Assembly (NCBI RefSeq): GCF_032854445.1
Contig: NC_088302.1
Coordinates: 16,485,338 to 16,549,337, forward strand
Direction: 5' to 3'
DNA: 64,000 nucleotides
Source of the DNA: Liolophura sinensis
Lineage: Eukaryota > Mollusca > Polyplacophora > Chitonida > Chitonidae
Below, piece after piece: positions 35,151 to 47,604 of the stretch (the stretch's first letter is position 1; each line of letters opens with the position of its first letter). The notes under the pieces were generated by a model. It saw only the letters and a list, made by a program, of their open reading frames with translations, ran no database searches and was not told the DNA's origin. Both the position numbers and the translations under genes were made by a program.

Positions 35151-37964
35151 CATTCATAAAAAGTTTCAACAGTCACCTGAAGGCAAAAGTGTCATTTGAA
35201 CTTAAATACCACAAAAATAAGCAATGTGACGAGGGTTTAAATTTTTATTAAATCAGAAATGCTTTAGTGGAATTGGCCGTTTAACTACATGCGATGGCAT
35301 ATTAATGGAATATAAAAACACAAGGGGGTATTATTCTAACTGCTCGTGTAAATTCTTAAGCAACTCATACACACAGTAGCGCCATTGGGGCATCAGCATT
35401 AGGTTAAAAAATACATTGATGATACTAGACGTCACTGGTCTAAAATTATTCAATTGCTGTGGAAGATAAAGAGGTGCCACAGGAATATAACAGGAATGGT
35501 GAAAATAATGTTCTACCTCGGTGGAATTAGCAGTGAACTACTTTACCAGTCCATGAATTACATACTCTAAATCACTGGATTGCTACGTCTAAAACGGGAA
35601 AAGAGGGGCATTGCAGTAAATGGAGGCATGAAAAAAAAAAACACAAATGTAAAAAAGGGTATAATAATAGAACAAAACTATATTAAATCGTTAACCGTAT
35701 TTAACTCTTTCATCAGTCTCTCCTGCAGCTACTCATAAAAGGTGTTATATCCACTGCAACAAGCTCATGACGCGCTAATTAACTTACTGGCCTTAATCTG
35801 TGTAAACACAGCATGTGCTCAATCATTGATTCATCAGAAAGGTGTTATATGGATGGTAAATTAATTAGCGGTTGACGTCGATGAACACAATAACCATATA
35901 TGTGCACACTGACTGCGTTGGTCACGCCGGGTAATGCTCGCTACTTAGCTCCTGCAGATCTGTTGTGACGTGTTAGGGGACCTGCAAGACTTGAGAGTAC
36001 ATGACTCTCATTTGGCTGATATTTTGGATTTTTTGTGGATGTTTTGCTACAACTAAACTAAAACTTTTAAAATGTGAGTTGTTTTGTATGTGTTTATGTT
36101 TTCAAGATTCACATTTTCATTTTAAAATGTACTTCATATTTTGCCGAGAGCTATATTAAAGCAGGAACAGTTTGTAATGTAAAATCAGGATCTGACTGAA
36201 AGTCCGGATTCTGTAAACTTAGGATTGGTTTTGGTTGAAGGCCGTGGATTAATTAAATCCAATGGCAATAAAGACGACTACATTTTTCGGAATCCATGAG
36301 CCCCATTTCTGACCAACAATTAGATTAAAAATATTCACGCTATTTGACAAAACAATATTTTTTTATAAATGTGTTGATTTTGCGTGTGTTGATGATGTTT
36401 TCATACAAAGCCAATTAAAAGCCAAATAATATTACAAATGTCTTTTTATAAAAAGGGGAAACAAAATAAAATAGTCAAATATAAAATAATATAAATATTT
36501 TTCTTATTTTAACACAAAAATGGTTTTTGATACAATCTGAGCTGGCCTCTCAATCACATGACAAAAACAGTGGTCTGCTTGTCACTTGACATTGAGGCTT
36601 AATTACAAACTATAGTCACAAATCGTTTGTTGATCCAATGTACTGGCACGTCACATCTGTCCGGCATATGCGCAGACGTATCAGAAGTCGACCTCACTGA
36701 TGCCATCAATCTATGCCCTGGGATATTAATAAAGCCACAGACGCCTAGCAGATCACAGTGTTCGACCGAGGACAATGTGCTAGTCTGTAGAATTAAAGCG
36801 GATGGATTTATTGTTTGGGTGTCATCCTTCATATCTATTTATAGGCTCGCATTAGGGCACATGATTGGCCCGATTGGAGTTTGATGTCCTCGGATTTAGT
36901 TTTGTAGCAAACCACATCTGAGAATTTCACTCAAATTGAAGAAAATGACGAATGGACGAGCATTTGATTGAAAACCGTTATTCTTTATAGTCTGGCTACT
37001 GGAATAAATGAAACCTGGTTTGTGCCTTCGCCTATTGAGATCGCGCCGTGCGTTCTCAGTTCTTTATGTTAACTCTGCGTCTTATGTTTGGCTACACTCT
37101 TTGTGAATTTGTCTCTCGTTTGTCTCCACAGGCCACAGGTGTGAATTTAAAGGATCGTGGTGTCCTGTTTTCAGTATTATAAAATACTATAGCCGTGGTT
37201 ATTATAAGCTGCAGAACCAGCCCATGTCACGGCGTTAAACTGTTTTGTTGTTTTCGGTATCACGAGGATAGGAGATTCGAATGAAGCGGCAAAACCTTTG
37301 CGCTCTAAAGAATACACAAAGAAATAAAATTAAACAAATTTTAAAAAGTGTGACAGTTAGTTTTCATGCGTTTATATCATCGTTTTTGATAGCGGGGAGA
37401 TTTGCCAGGCAAAACCTTATAGTCAAGTACTCATGGACACCTCATGGACAACATTTGTCTATTTATAGATCATATATACCCGAAGGACGCCATGACCAGA
37501 TATATGGAGATTTATTCAGTGTCGGGAAAGTCGACAGGGCCTAAAACCTTGGTGAGAGAGGAAATCTTTCCTGGAATACAAATTTTGACCCTGACAACGA
37601 AACCTGAAAAATCTCATTGGTTCTGTGTCCAAATTGACACCTGGTATTATAACTTGACCATCAGTTGACGGGAAATCAATGGGATCGTATCCTTGGGATT
37701 AGGAAACCAGGAGTGCAATTGATTCACCCTCTCCCTCTCATCTGGCCGAAGAATAAGACACAACTGACCATCCTCTCAAGGTTACCTGTACTAATGGGTT
37801 AAGGCTGCTGGTTAGCACACCGCCAAACACGTCAGTCAACAGCGACCGTATAGAACGCCCACATTCAAGCCTCTGTCATGTGGTGTTCAAACGGCAAGTC
37901 ACAACTGGTGACGACTTCCAGAATCAACAAAACTCCTTTATTTCATCGGGACAATATGCCTGGT
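35151..37964. other. Unique non-coding stretch
   Basis: No exon or repeat was recognised. The block 36590-36890 stays open on both strands (77 and 85 codons) and is richer in G/C than its flanks, but I cannot match it to any protein. It may be a regulatory or conserved non-coding block. Confidence 0.4.
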
Positions 37965-38145
37965 CTAATAGTTAGCTCACTGTCTATTTGTATCATACAG
38001 GCAACGCGGTTATGGAATTAGGTAAAATCGAGCGAAGTTGGGACTCCACTGCTAGCACTGTATATAGCTGAGATTCTCACCATGATATCCATGCAACACT
38101 GCTGAAGTGGTGGTCAGCCATTAACATTCATTCATTTATTCACAT
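37965..38145 (+). mobile_element. Diverged tRNA-SINE of a third family
   Basis: TGCCTGGTCTAATAGTTAGC resembles a tRNA A-box head. TGGGACTCCACTGCTAGCAC, GAGATTCTCACCATGATATC and CATGCAACACTGCTGAAGTG form the body. The tail is AGCCATTAACATTCATTCAT with (TTCA)n. No second full copy is in the window, so the family call rests on architecture. Confidence 0.55.
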
Positions 38146-40979
38146 GCCTGGCCTGGCTCAAGTAATTTATTTTTGTGTACAAACTTAAGATAAACCTTGT
38201 AAAAGTAAAAAACCTCGTTTTTACTCTTCTTAAGCATTTCCAGCCATTTCTTTCAATACCAAGTCATTTAACTCCTCTATCAAGATAAACATGTCAGATT
38301 ACAATTTCAAACTTTTGAACTCAAAATATACATGCGGCTTTCCATAATCCCAAACAAAATGCACCATTTTTGCTGTTTTATTGGTGCTTAGCAGTGCCAC
38401 TGGTAATCGATTTCATCCAGCATTACAAGATCAACAAAATGTCAGCACTCCTGGCTCCAACCCGAAAAAAGGCACTGAACGAGTCACGAGCGTATTTGCC
38501 TGACTGAACCATATGATTAAGGCACGTGACTTTCTCTTAAGCATGTGTAATCCAAAGCATCTGCTTTCGTTGCCTGTCACTCCCAAGTGAGCAAAGAAAA
38601 CTGAAGGAAAGAAGTTTGCTCATGTATGAACTGGCAAGAAGTTTGAACATGTTGCTATTTATCTCTAGGACAAAATGCTAATCTTTGGCCCCATGATTGC
38701 CAATGAGATAGCTACAATGGGATAGGTACAATAGGCAGGCAATTATCTTATAAATAAGCTAAAACGATACCTTATTTGTCATTAGTTATACAAAACTTAA
38801 AGGTAATAACCAATCAATCAATCAATCAGTAAATCAACAGAAAACAAAACAAATCGATGACTAACAGAGTTAAACTTTGGTTTCTAACGTTGCTCCCGGC
38901 GTGTTTTTACACATCATCCCAATTATTTTCATTTGCATTTTGTATTTGCATAAGTGATGGACACTTCGTATTCATATCGTCGTACACGTAGTTTCCCATC
39001 TGCTGTTTAAATTAACCTTTTGTGACAGGCTTTTTTCAGCCATTAGTTAATGGGATTTAAGAACGTATAGCTTTAGTAACGAAATTGGACATGTGCCACG
39101 GGCAATAAAGGCGGATTTTGGAATCGTTTAATTCGTAATCCGGACCTCGGGCTCTTCTACATGCGATGGAGGAACTGGTCCCAGTTTGATTGAACTGTTT
39201 GCTAATATTTCTTAAATACTTGATGGCTAAAGCTGCTTTTATTGCGAGGAGAAATGCGTTAACTGGCAGCATTGCCCAAGGCATCTAGTGCGTTGTGAAA
39301 CTTTCGGGGAAGCTAGGGGATAGCTCGGCAGAACTGGGAATCTACCACAAAGAACACAAATTTGATGGCTTAATTTGGGAAATGGGTAAGATAGATGGAC
39401 CAAATATTTACCCACAGATGCCCATCTCCTGACACTGCTAGATTTTCAAAAGCAGCCAAGTCGGCGGAAATTAAATCGGCGATCCAAATCGTTGCTTACG
39501 TCTGTTTTTTTCCCCAGAAGCATCGGAGAAAAACTGATCCGTCGATTTACGCAAACCCCCAAGGTATCATATCGTACCGGTGACTTCTCTGGTCGCAGAT
39601 TCCTTAAATTGCAAAGCTCGTCCCGTTGGAAATGTCTCAGTCTTTGAGTTCGGAGTACCGAGAAGTGAAGACTCAACTCCCGTGATACATGTACACCGTC
39701 TGTTGATACCTCTTGACAAGTTCATCCTCCATGGCTGGTTTATCAGGGACAACACTAGAAAATATTAAGCTCAGTGAAGATAGGACAAGATTCCAACATA
39801 ACATTCAACTTCATGTTTGCAGATGAACGAGCTACATTCCGCGAACATGTTGCGTTGGAATCCTGTACTAGCTTTACCGTGCTGCCCTAATATTTTAATC
39901 AAAATTAGTTAACAAAAGGTGGACAGATTATAATTTTGTTGTTTATTCTCTTCACACGATGTTTGAGACCTACAAAAACCATTGTTCGACCAGTTTAAAG
40001 GGCAATATGATATTTTAGTAGAAAGGGGCTTCGTTCAAAATTGCAAAAAAAAAACGTAGAATGAGATGTTTACTAAGTTTTATTGTGGTATTCCACAGCG
40101 AATTTAAGGTTGAGGTATACATGTCAAAAGTTAAGAGATGAACTAGATAGAATCTCTCCTTGTATACAGTCTGAAAATAAAGCTTTTATTTTTAGGTTCG
40201 CGTACCTGTTAAAAGTGTGTTATCGTCTTTCTTCCAAGGTGCTGTTGGCTGTAGGTAACATAGTGGTATGATAAATGTAAATATATGCCGATGCGTTGCC
40301 CGCAGGTATGGTACTTGCATGTTTGCATCTTTATAATCGGATGTTGAAGAACAGCTCAGAATATTTCAACTGTAATACCAGAAGAAAACACATATGTATA
40401 AGCTACCCAATGACTTATTCTGCTTGTTACGTATGCTTTATAGGCCTGAACCAATTGTTTCTCTCACTGAAACGTTGACACCAAACATGAGGCTCCAACC
40501 AATCATATATATTATATTGACACCAGGTCATCCAGTAGTTGCTGTCTCCTCTTTTAATAAGCGTCAATACACGAAGTGTCAAAATTGTAGACATGTTCCA
40601 TAGACCTGGCAAAGCTGTAGAATGCTCAACTCCGGATTTCCGATAGCTAGCAGAAAACTTAAACTTGTAAGCAATCTAAAGTCATATCTTTATTGAATAT
40701 CGGTTGATTACAACAAATTACCATTATCCGAAGGTTACTTTTGCGGACAGGACAAACACTGACTAGTACCATAAGAAAACAAGTGAGTAAATGACATCCA
40801 CAATTTTTTTTTCATATACATGTAAAAAAATATATATATATATAATAAGATATACGAAAAAAGTCCAATGAAATACGAATGGATATATATACATGCCGAT
40901 ATAGGCCTTTATGATTGTGTTATGTATTTAGTTCCAAACCACGACAAGAGGTAATTTCGCTTAACTGCCCAAGAAACTA
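38146..40979. other. Unique non-coding stretch
   Basis: There is no supported gene. An (AATC)n run lies near 38810-38832 and a short (TA)n run at 40831-40843. The 39050-39300 block is less A/T-rich and open on the minus strand but has no motif. Confidence 0.45.
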
Positions 40980-42387
40980 TCACATTTACATATTTTATAA
41001 AACATCCCTATACCTCGCACTGACATTTGGATATTGCTGCTCATTGTCTGTACAATATTCTCTTTGATCACACCCTCGTGTCCAACGTCTGGCAGTCTTA
41101 CTGATATGCCCCAAGAGACAATGATCACCGACCAATTGAAAAACTGGATCATTTTTGGCCGGTACGGCAGACAGCGCGTGAGTATAAGAAAGGAAACCCG
41201 CGGCAGAAAAGCATCTGGCGAATGTTTGGATTCTTTGGGAGTTACCCAAAAGCGTCAAGCATAAAAGGACGTCTCTGGGCAACTGTAGGATGGAAGGGAC
41301 TATGGCAAAAGCACAAGAGCTCTGTCGCCGAGACCAGAGCTGCTGTTGTGCTCTCAGGAACAAAACAAACAACGCGTACAGCCCACTGTGCCAAACAGAA
41401 GCGATCCATTCTCATTCCTTGAAAAATTGGAACAACTGCACTCTTTTAATGTGGAGAGTTTAAGAATCAAATCTAACTCAGTCTGTAAAAGTCAAAGATA
41501 AGATTTGATATATTGTTTCAAGCACTTCAATAGATGCGTGTGCGATTTGGTCACTTAACAATGTCTCACTTCTGTGGAATGTACCCGACAGACATGTGGG
41601 ACGCGTGGACTACGCCGAGGTGATCATGTGTAATAATACACAACACCCCATAATTCGTTTTACAGTCGAACTGACAATGGAATTATTAGGCACACCCGTC
41701 GGTTTTACTCAGATCTTTGTTAAGCTGTTATTTACCCATTAGGTGATACAGTATGTTCATGAACATGAATGTATATCACGCCTGACAAGTAATGTCCTGA
41801 CAGTAGAGCAACAAGTGTCAAAATCACATTGTCAAGCAGCGGTGTTGACATTTGACAATGTAACATTTGCTGATTAGATGGATTAAAATATCTACATACA
41901 CTTGCCTGAGCTACAGGACACTCCACAAAGGGTACAGAAAGCACATAGGGGGGTTTAAGCCTATACATTGCGCAGTTGAATTACTGACCAGGAAATAAGA
42001 ATCACGAATTTTGTGGCGTCATTTTTTGATTGTGGCGCTGTGTCATGTTGCGTCATTGTGATGTCATGCAACTATCGTTATCCGGTTGTTCAGGGTATAC
42101 GGGTATTTAAACCATGGGTGTGAAACGTTAAACAGCCAGGTTTAAAATTCCACACCTAGGGTTTAAATCCGTATGTACTCTTATCAACTAGCGGATAACT
42201 TATAATATTATATGCAATGTTTTATGGCTTATGGTACTTTCCCCATAGCAACATTGATTAGGGCGCTGAATCAAACAAATGTTTTACATGTGTTTTAACC
42301 ATACTGTTATTCACCTCAGCATGCTTTCGTCAAACACCGTCGTAAATGAACTTCATGATGTCATTCTTTTTGACTAATGTAACAAAT

Positions 42388-42831
42388 ATATTTTATTTAT
42401 TTATTTGATTGGTGTTTTACGTCGTACTCAAGAATATTTCACTTGTACGACGGCAGCCAGCATTATGGTGAGAGGAAAGCGGGCAGAGCCCGGTGAAAAC
42501 CCCACGACCATCTGCAGGCTGCTGAGTGGGAGCTGGGTGTTCATTTTCACCAACAGCCTATTTTTTAACCTAGCGTCAGCATTCTTGCTACATTAAATAT
42601 CTGTTTCATTGAAATTCTGCATTGGAAATCGTGTTCCCATTCGCAGTAACTTACAGTAAAAACAATGGAGAAACTGAAAACGCTATGTAAAAAGTGGATG
42701 GGTGCTAAAATGATCACGGCTACTCTTTTGTCGAGAGATTAGTGGCGCGTATCCCGAAATGCTGATGTCGCTTATTGGCGAGAGGCTCCTAGGTCACTGC
42801 ACCGCGCTGGCACGCTAACCATTTCGTTCCC
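42388..42831 (-). mobile_element. Meta-type SINE carrying a ~240-bp foreign segment
   Basis: The reversed tail and core (42391-42523: TTGATTGGTGTTTTACGTCG through CCACGACCATCTGCAGGCTG) and the head end (42764-42831: ATTGGCGAGAGGCTCCTAGG through GGCACGCTAACCATTTCG) are separated by unrelated sequence at about 42524-42763. That segment replaces ~65 bp of normal body. Perfect 10-bp duplications TGTAACAAAT at 42378-42387 and 42832-42841 bracket the whole, showing that both pieces belong to one insertion. Confidence 0.88.
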
Positions 42832-42954
42832 TGTAACAAATGTAAATCAGATTAGGTAAACCGTAACAAAGACACTATGTCCTGTACTGTTCTGTATACT
42901 GAGTCTGAAAAATTTTCTTATTTTACTAGTTTATTATTCCTTTGTTTATTTACT

Positions 42955-43150
42955 TTTTATTCGAATGTCCTCAAAAGTTTTTCACTTATAAAACGGCAGC
43001 GACGTTTAAAGGCCGAGGAAACCGCGAAGTGCACGAAGTAAACCACCGGCATTCCGCTTCTGGCATGTGCCATATTGGTGACAAGCCAGTGAACTTCGTG
43101 CAACACCGCACAACACCGTGGACGGTTTATTGCCACCAAGCCTCGAGGAC
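42955..43150 (-). repeat. Family D SINE-like element in unit 1
   Basis: TTCGAATGTCCTCAAAAGTT, CACTTATAAAACGGCAGCGA, GGCCGAGGAAACCGCGAAGT and TTTATTGCCACCAAGCCTCG follow the reversed order of family D (28545-28872). An 85-codon plus frame spans it and is a repeat translation. Neither unit 2 nor unit 3 shows this element at the matching place. Confidence 0.6.
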
Positions 43151-44345
43151 AGCGGAAAAGGGGGCATATGAAGAATCCCCTGTTCGAGAATGGTATTGAA
43201 TTTGTGTTTCGTGCGACCTAGCGTTGAAAGACAAGCACGTTAACAGCTCTTCCACGACCCATTCCCATTTCCTCTTCATAGACGCGGCTTCATTCCGACT
43301 GTTTAAACCACACCATCTTCTTGTCCTCAATGCCACTTAGGCTTGACAGTAACGATAAAGCGTCCGTTTATTGGCGATCTGATGTCCATGCCAGACACAG
43401 CATTTATTTAACACCTTTGGCTAACCCACACCTATAGTGTGTTTCTTTTAGAGAGTCGCCTGTTTTCGCCTGTCTATAAAATCAGTCACACTCGTAACCA
43501 GAATTGCCTTTAGTCAGTGATACGTAACAACTGACGCTCTACACATGAATATGTTAAGTCCATATTCTTCCAAAGAAAGTCAATTTTGACCACTTTTTCT
43601 AATTCATAATGTTAAACTGCATAAGCTCAGTTTCGACGCCAAGAATTCCTTGCCTCGGGTGACGTTATAATTATTCAAAAACTAGTGGCAAGCTGGGGAA
43701 TGGGCGTGGAGAGTAATTTGTTTTACTATAAGTGCACCAACATACGGTTAGAACTCCACACAGTAACACAGCCTACACTACACTCTCGGTGAATAGACAT
43801 TGTTTTCCATAACAAAAATTTTGTAATATCCAGCTTTAAAACCATACTCCTGTGAGATCATATACTACAACAGATAAGTGTCAGAAACAGGATTTACAGT
43901 AGAATCGATAGAAGCTGAGGTAACTGATGACGTTAAAACATGTTGAACTCCGCCCAAAATATCCAGTATGTTATTGGTTATGGAATAATTATGACCCAAG
44001 GCAATGGGTTCTTGCCGTCGAAGCCAAGCTTATGGACTTTAACATTGTGAATTAGAAACAGTGTCCTGAATTCATTTTCCTTGTAATAATGTGAACTTCA
44101 TACATATCCGTGTGTAGAGCTTATGTTGTTACGTATCAACGATTAAAGGCAATTTTGGTAGGGTGTATGGCTGATTTTACAGACAGCTGAAAATAGGCGA
44201 CTCTCTAAAAGAAATAGGCTACAATCCCTGAGAGTTAATATTAGCCAGGCTATGAAAAACACTTTCGCGATATTATCCACAGCAGGAATGATGTGTACAT
44301 GTAACAGCGTTTTCTGGGAAACAGCAGATATCTTCACCATATTTA

Positions 44346-44472
44346 TTTTTTTTCTTTATTAATACGAGTAATGCTTTACTCCATACAATATTTCACTCTT
44401 ATGACGGTGGCCAGAGTAATGGTGGGAGGCAGCCGGGCACCCAGACACATCCGCAGGATGTTGGCAGACTGT
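44346..44472 (-). repeat. Meta-type SINE 3' fragment, unit 1 copy of a shared insertion
   Basis: ATGACGGTGGCCAGAGTAAT and GGTGGGAGGCAGCCGGGCAC plus ACATCCGCAGGATGTTGGCA mark a decayed tail and core. It sits just after an AACAGCAGATATCTTCACCA block, exactly as the SINE fragments at 49764 and 55595 do in the other units. Confidence 0.85.
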
Positions 44473-45069
44473 TAGGCATAAAACACTACTATCTATAGTT
44501 GTTATGCTAGCACCTACATGTATGTGTAGAAACTAATTTTTATTCACCATACCCATGCATTGAACTCAGAAAGGATGCTTCTCGATGACAACAGCTATTT
44601 TTAAGACCGTCAGTTTGACAACTGTTTAAAGAACACTGTTACTTTTCGAAAAATTAGCAACCTGCATAAAATTGAAGGGGAAAAAGTGGGGTTAACTCAG
44701 ATCCTGCTAGTCTATGAACACATATATGTATGGACATGAACGAACGTTAGCACTGAATGTGTTTAGTATCACTGATGCGTCTACATGTAGTATTGTGTGA
44801 ATATAGTAGAATTCAAGAGGAAATAAGAGTAAATATGGTCATTTGTTTAATGCCCAAGGCCATTCACCCCTGTGGCCCCTGTCTTTACCACTAGCTGGGG
44901 TGATCTTGATGTTTGCTCCACGCAAGTGGCAATATTAACATACCCTCGAGACAAACCACAGCCTTATGCCATGTTTGCAGATACTCACCACACATCATCA
45001 CACATCTCCACACATAAGTGGGCTTATTAGAGTTCCTAGCACTAGTTGAGGTTAAATGATAATTCAGTA

Positions 45070-46051
45070 TGATGGTACCACTATCGGAGAGTGCAGGCGA
45101 GAAACAACTGGCTTGTTTAACTCTCAGATAAGTGTTAGGCCTCACACAAGATCAAAGAAAGAAACAAGACGACGCTTGAATAAGTTCAACACATATATTT
45201 CAACAAAATGGACAAATAATAATATACAAAACAGTAGAACTAATCACAAAATATGTAGTCTCTTACTGCTGACAGCGTCCAAATCCGATTGGAATATTCG
45301 GGCTTCTGAAGGCGAGTCAGTCCACGTAAGTATAGAATCCACGGTCAAGAGAAATTCCGAAATAGAAAGATGACAGTCCGATAAGTGACAAGACCACGAC
45401 ATGCTGAAGATGGTAGGTTCACAAATGTCTGTCAAGGTGTAACTTCTCAGGGCGGACGGGTTGACAATAGCGTCCATGATGCCGAGCTGACGATGTGTGT
45501 TTCGCTCCTCGGAAATATACAAAAAGTCACTTTCAGGGTAAACTAGGATGAAATGTACGTAATCGTACACAGAGACAATGAGCGATGCAGGTCCAAAATA
45601 ACGTATCAAAAAATAGCAAGTGGCAAAACACAAGCTCACAAAGTGCTTCATATAGAATCTGGAGTACAAATGATGAATGTTGAGTGGCGTGAGAGCCTAT
45701 TTCTCAAAACCCGGTAAAATCCATCACAGTGAATGACAGTAAATATGACTGTTCTCAAGTGGTCTTGAGTAAATGACTGCTCCCAAGTGGACTTTAGTGA
45801 ATGACTGCTTTAAAGTGAACCTAAGTATATGACTGCGATCTTCACACCGTCGTCGCTGATATTCATAGAAAAGAAAATTTGGGATGGCAACCGATACATC
45901 TTTTCAGGATGTTTACCCTATTTACAATGACACGAAACTCATAAACACCGAAGACTCGAGAACTGAATTACAGTGCAGGCTATAAAGTACATAAAGGAGA
46001 AAATGTAGGTCAGACACTATAATACAACATTTGAAGATAGAGTTCGTAACA
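45070..46051 (-). mobile_element. Solo-LTR-like element A (~980 bp)
   Basis: On the minus strand it starts TGTTACGAAC and ends GTGGTACCATCA, so TG...CA ends as in Ty3-type LTRs. It is the reverse counterpart of 51599-52570 along its whole length, at roughly 80-85% identity by eye. In unit 2 the matching locus (around 50281-50310) runs uninterrupted as ATAATTCAGTATAAGCATAA, which is the empty site. A 141-codon minus frame (45244-45669) ends by a GTAAGAG donor-like site that element B also has, but B has stops in the frame. No internal retroviral domain accompanies it. A non-LTR interpretation is possible. Confidence 0.75.
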
Positions 46052-46587
46052 ATTAGCATAAGAATCTATTGTGAATAAATTTGGGTTGACGTATATAACA
46101 ATTAAATAACGATATTTAGGGGTCATCATCAATTTACGTTAAGACTATGCTGGGATTACGGGTCTTAAAATAATAATAAACTAGCTATTGTCACCTGCAG
46201 CTTCCTTCTGGCATCTTTACCCAGAAAAAGGCATTCCCTTTACGTTATTCCTTCTTTTTCTTATTTTTTTTTTTTGACAGTTGGTGGTTGAATGTCCTTT
46301 ATATAAATTGGTCTGCGATTATTGACTTGAAACGTCCATTACGGCCAGTATTGGTATACAAGTGTGTATTACATAGTCTATAGTTAGTAGTCGATTTTGT
46401 CTGGTCATTTCAACGGTGCGTTCATGTCTCCCTGTAGCAATGGTGGCAGTGCTGAGATATTTAAAGTGCTGCTTCATTAGTATGGGACATGATGCCAAAT
46501 CAGATTGACCTTTGAACTCGGCCTGTCGGCTTGTGCTGAGCGTCAAACGAGGTGATACAAACATTGTGCATTTTACGACCGTTTCAT

Positions 46588-46649
46588 TTGTTTTTGTTCT
46601 TACTGAACGCCATATTCAAAAATGTTTCACTTTTACACAGCAGACAGTT
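46588..46649 (-). repeat. SINE tail fragment, probably family D
   Basis: TTCTTACTGAACGCCATATT and CAAAAATGTTTCACTTTTAC match the reversed tail seen at 1205. Family-D-like sequence (GTCAACCGCTTATTGATACC) reappears at 47697, beyond SINE2 and the microsatellite, so a single element may have been split. Confidence 0.5.
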
Positions 46650-46939
46650 TATGGATGGGACACCCACATTTGTCAAGGAAGTCGGGAGACCTGAGATCAA
46701 ACCCAGGTCAGGTCATACGAAAAATGGTACTTGTTTCTGCCTCGCATGGTGCTCAGCACTGAAAGGTTAGCTCAAGGAAATAAGGCTGGTTGACTGGTGT
46801 CAACCAGCCTTATAATGTAACTGGATGGGATGTCGTGTCTGTCTTCGACATGATACTTCAGCTACTGGACATATATATACACACGCACACCTAACGATTG
46901 TCATCTGAAAAATTGCTAAGTATAACGTTAAACCGCAAG
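46650..46939 (+). mobile_element. SINE2 copy with expanded (CATA) tail
   Basis: CTGAGATCAAACCCAGGTCA is the B-box-like part of the head. CTGGATGGGATGTCGTGTCT and CGACATGATACTTCAGCTAC form the body, and TCATCTGAAAAATTGCTAAG plus TATAACGTTAAACCGCAAGC the tail. The (CATA) repeat starts immediately after the tail, as in the copy at 26243-26562 where it is only a few units long. A perfect 14-bp hairpin (46781-46794 with 46799-46812) lies in the body. Confidence 0.85.
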
Positions 46940-47515
46940 CATACATACATACACGCATACATACATACACGCATACATACATACATACATACACGCATAC
47001 ATACATACATACATACATACACGCATACACATGTACATACATACATACATACATACATACACGCATACATACATACATACATACACACATACATACATAC
47101 ACGCATACATACATACATACATACATACACGCATACACATGTACATACATACATACATACATACATACATACACGCATACATACATACATACATACACAC
47201 ATACATACATACACGCATACATACATACATACACGCATACATACATACATACATACATACACGCATACACATGTACATACATACATACATACATACATAC
47301 ATACACGCATACACACATACATACATACACACATACATACATACATACATACACGCATACATACATACATACATACACACATACATACATACATACATAC
47401 ATACACACACACATACATACACACACATACACACACACATACATACATACAAACATACATACATACATACATACATACATACATACATACATACATACAT
47501 GCATACATACACGCA

Positions 47516-47556
<41 letters not shown>

Positions 47557-47604
47557 GCACGCACATACACACATACATACATACATACATACATACATAC
47601 ATAC
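46940..47604. repeat. (CATA)n microsatellite, 665 bp
   Basis: Tandem ATAC units are punctuated by ACGC and ACAC variants, with a CA-rich block at 47505-47560. The phrase ACGCATACACATGTACATAC recurs at 47021, 47129 and 47261, showing internal duplication of 108-132-bp blocks. Four 212-264-codon open frames on both strands here (Y/V/C/M or H/T/I/Y only) are repeat translations and not genes. Confidence 0.97.

Noticed and set aside
40995-41372. 125-codon minus frame with a counterpart in unit 3 (54161-54470)
   Set aside because: Similarity reflects DNA duplication; the peptide match switches frame between the copies, so there is no sign of protein-level constraint.
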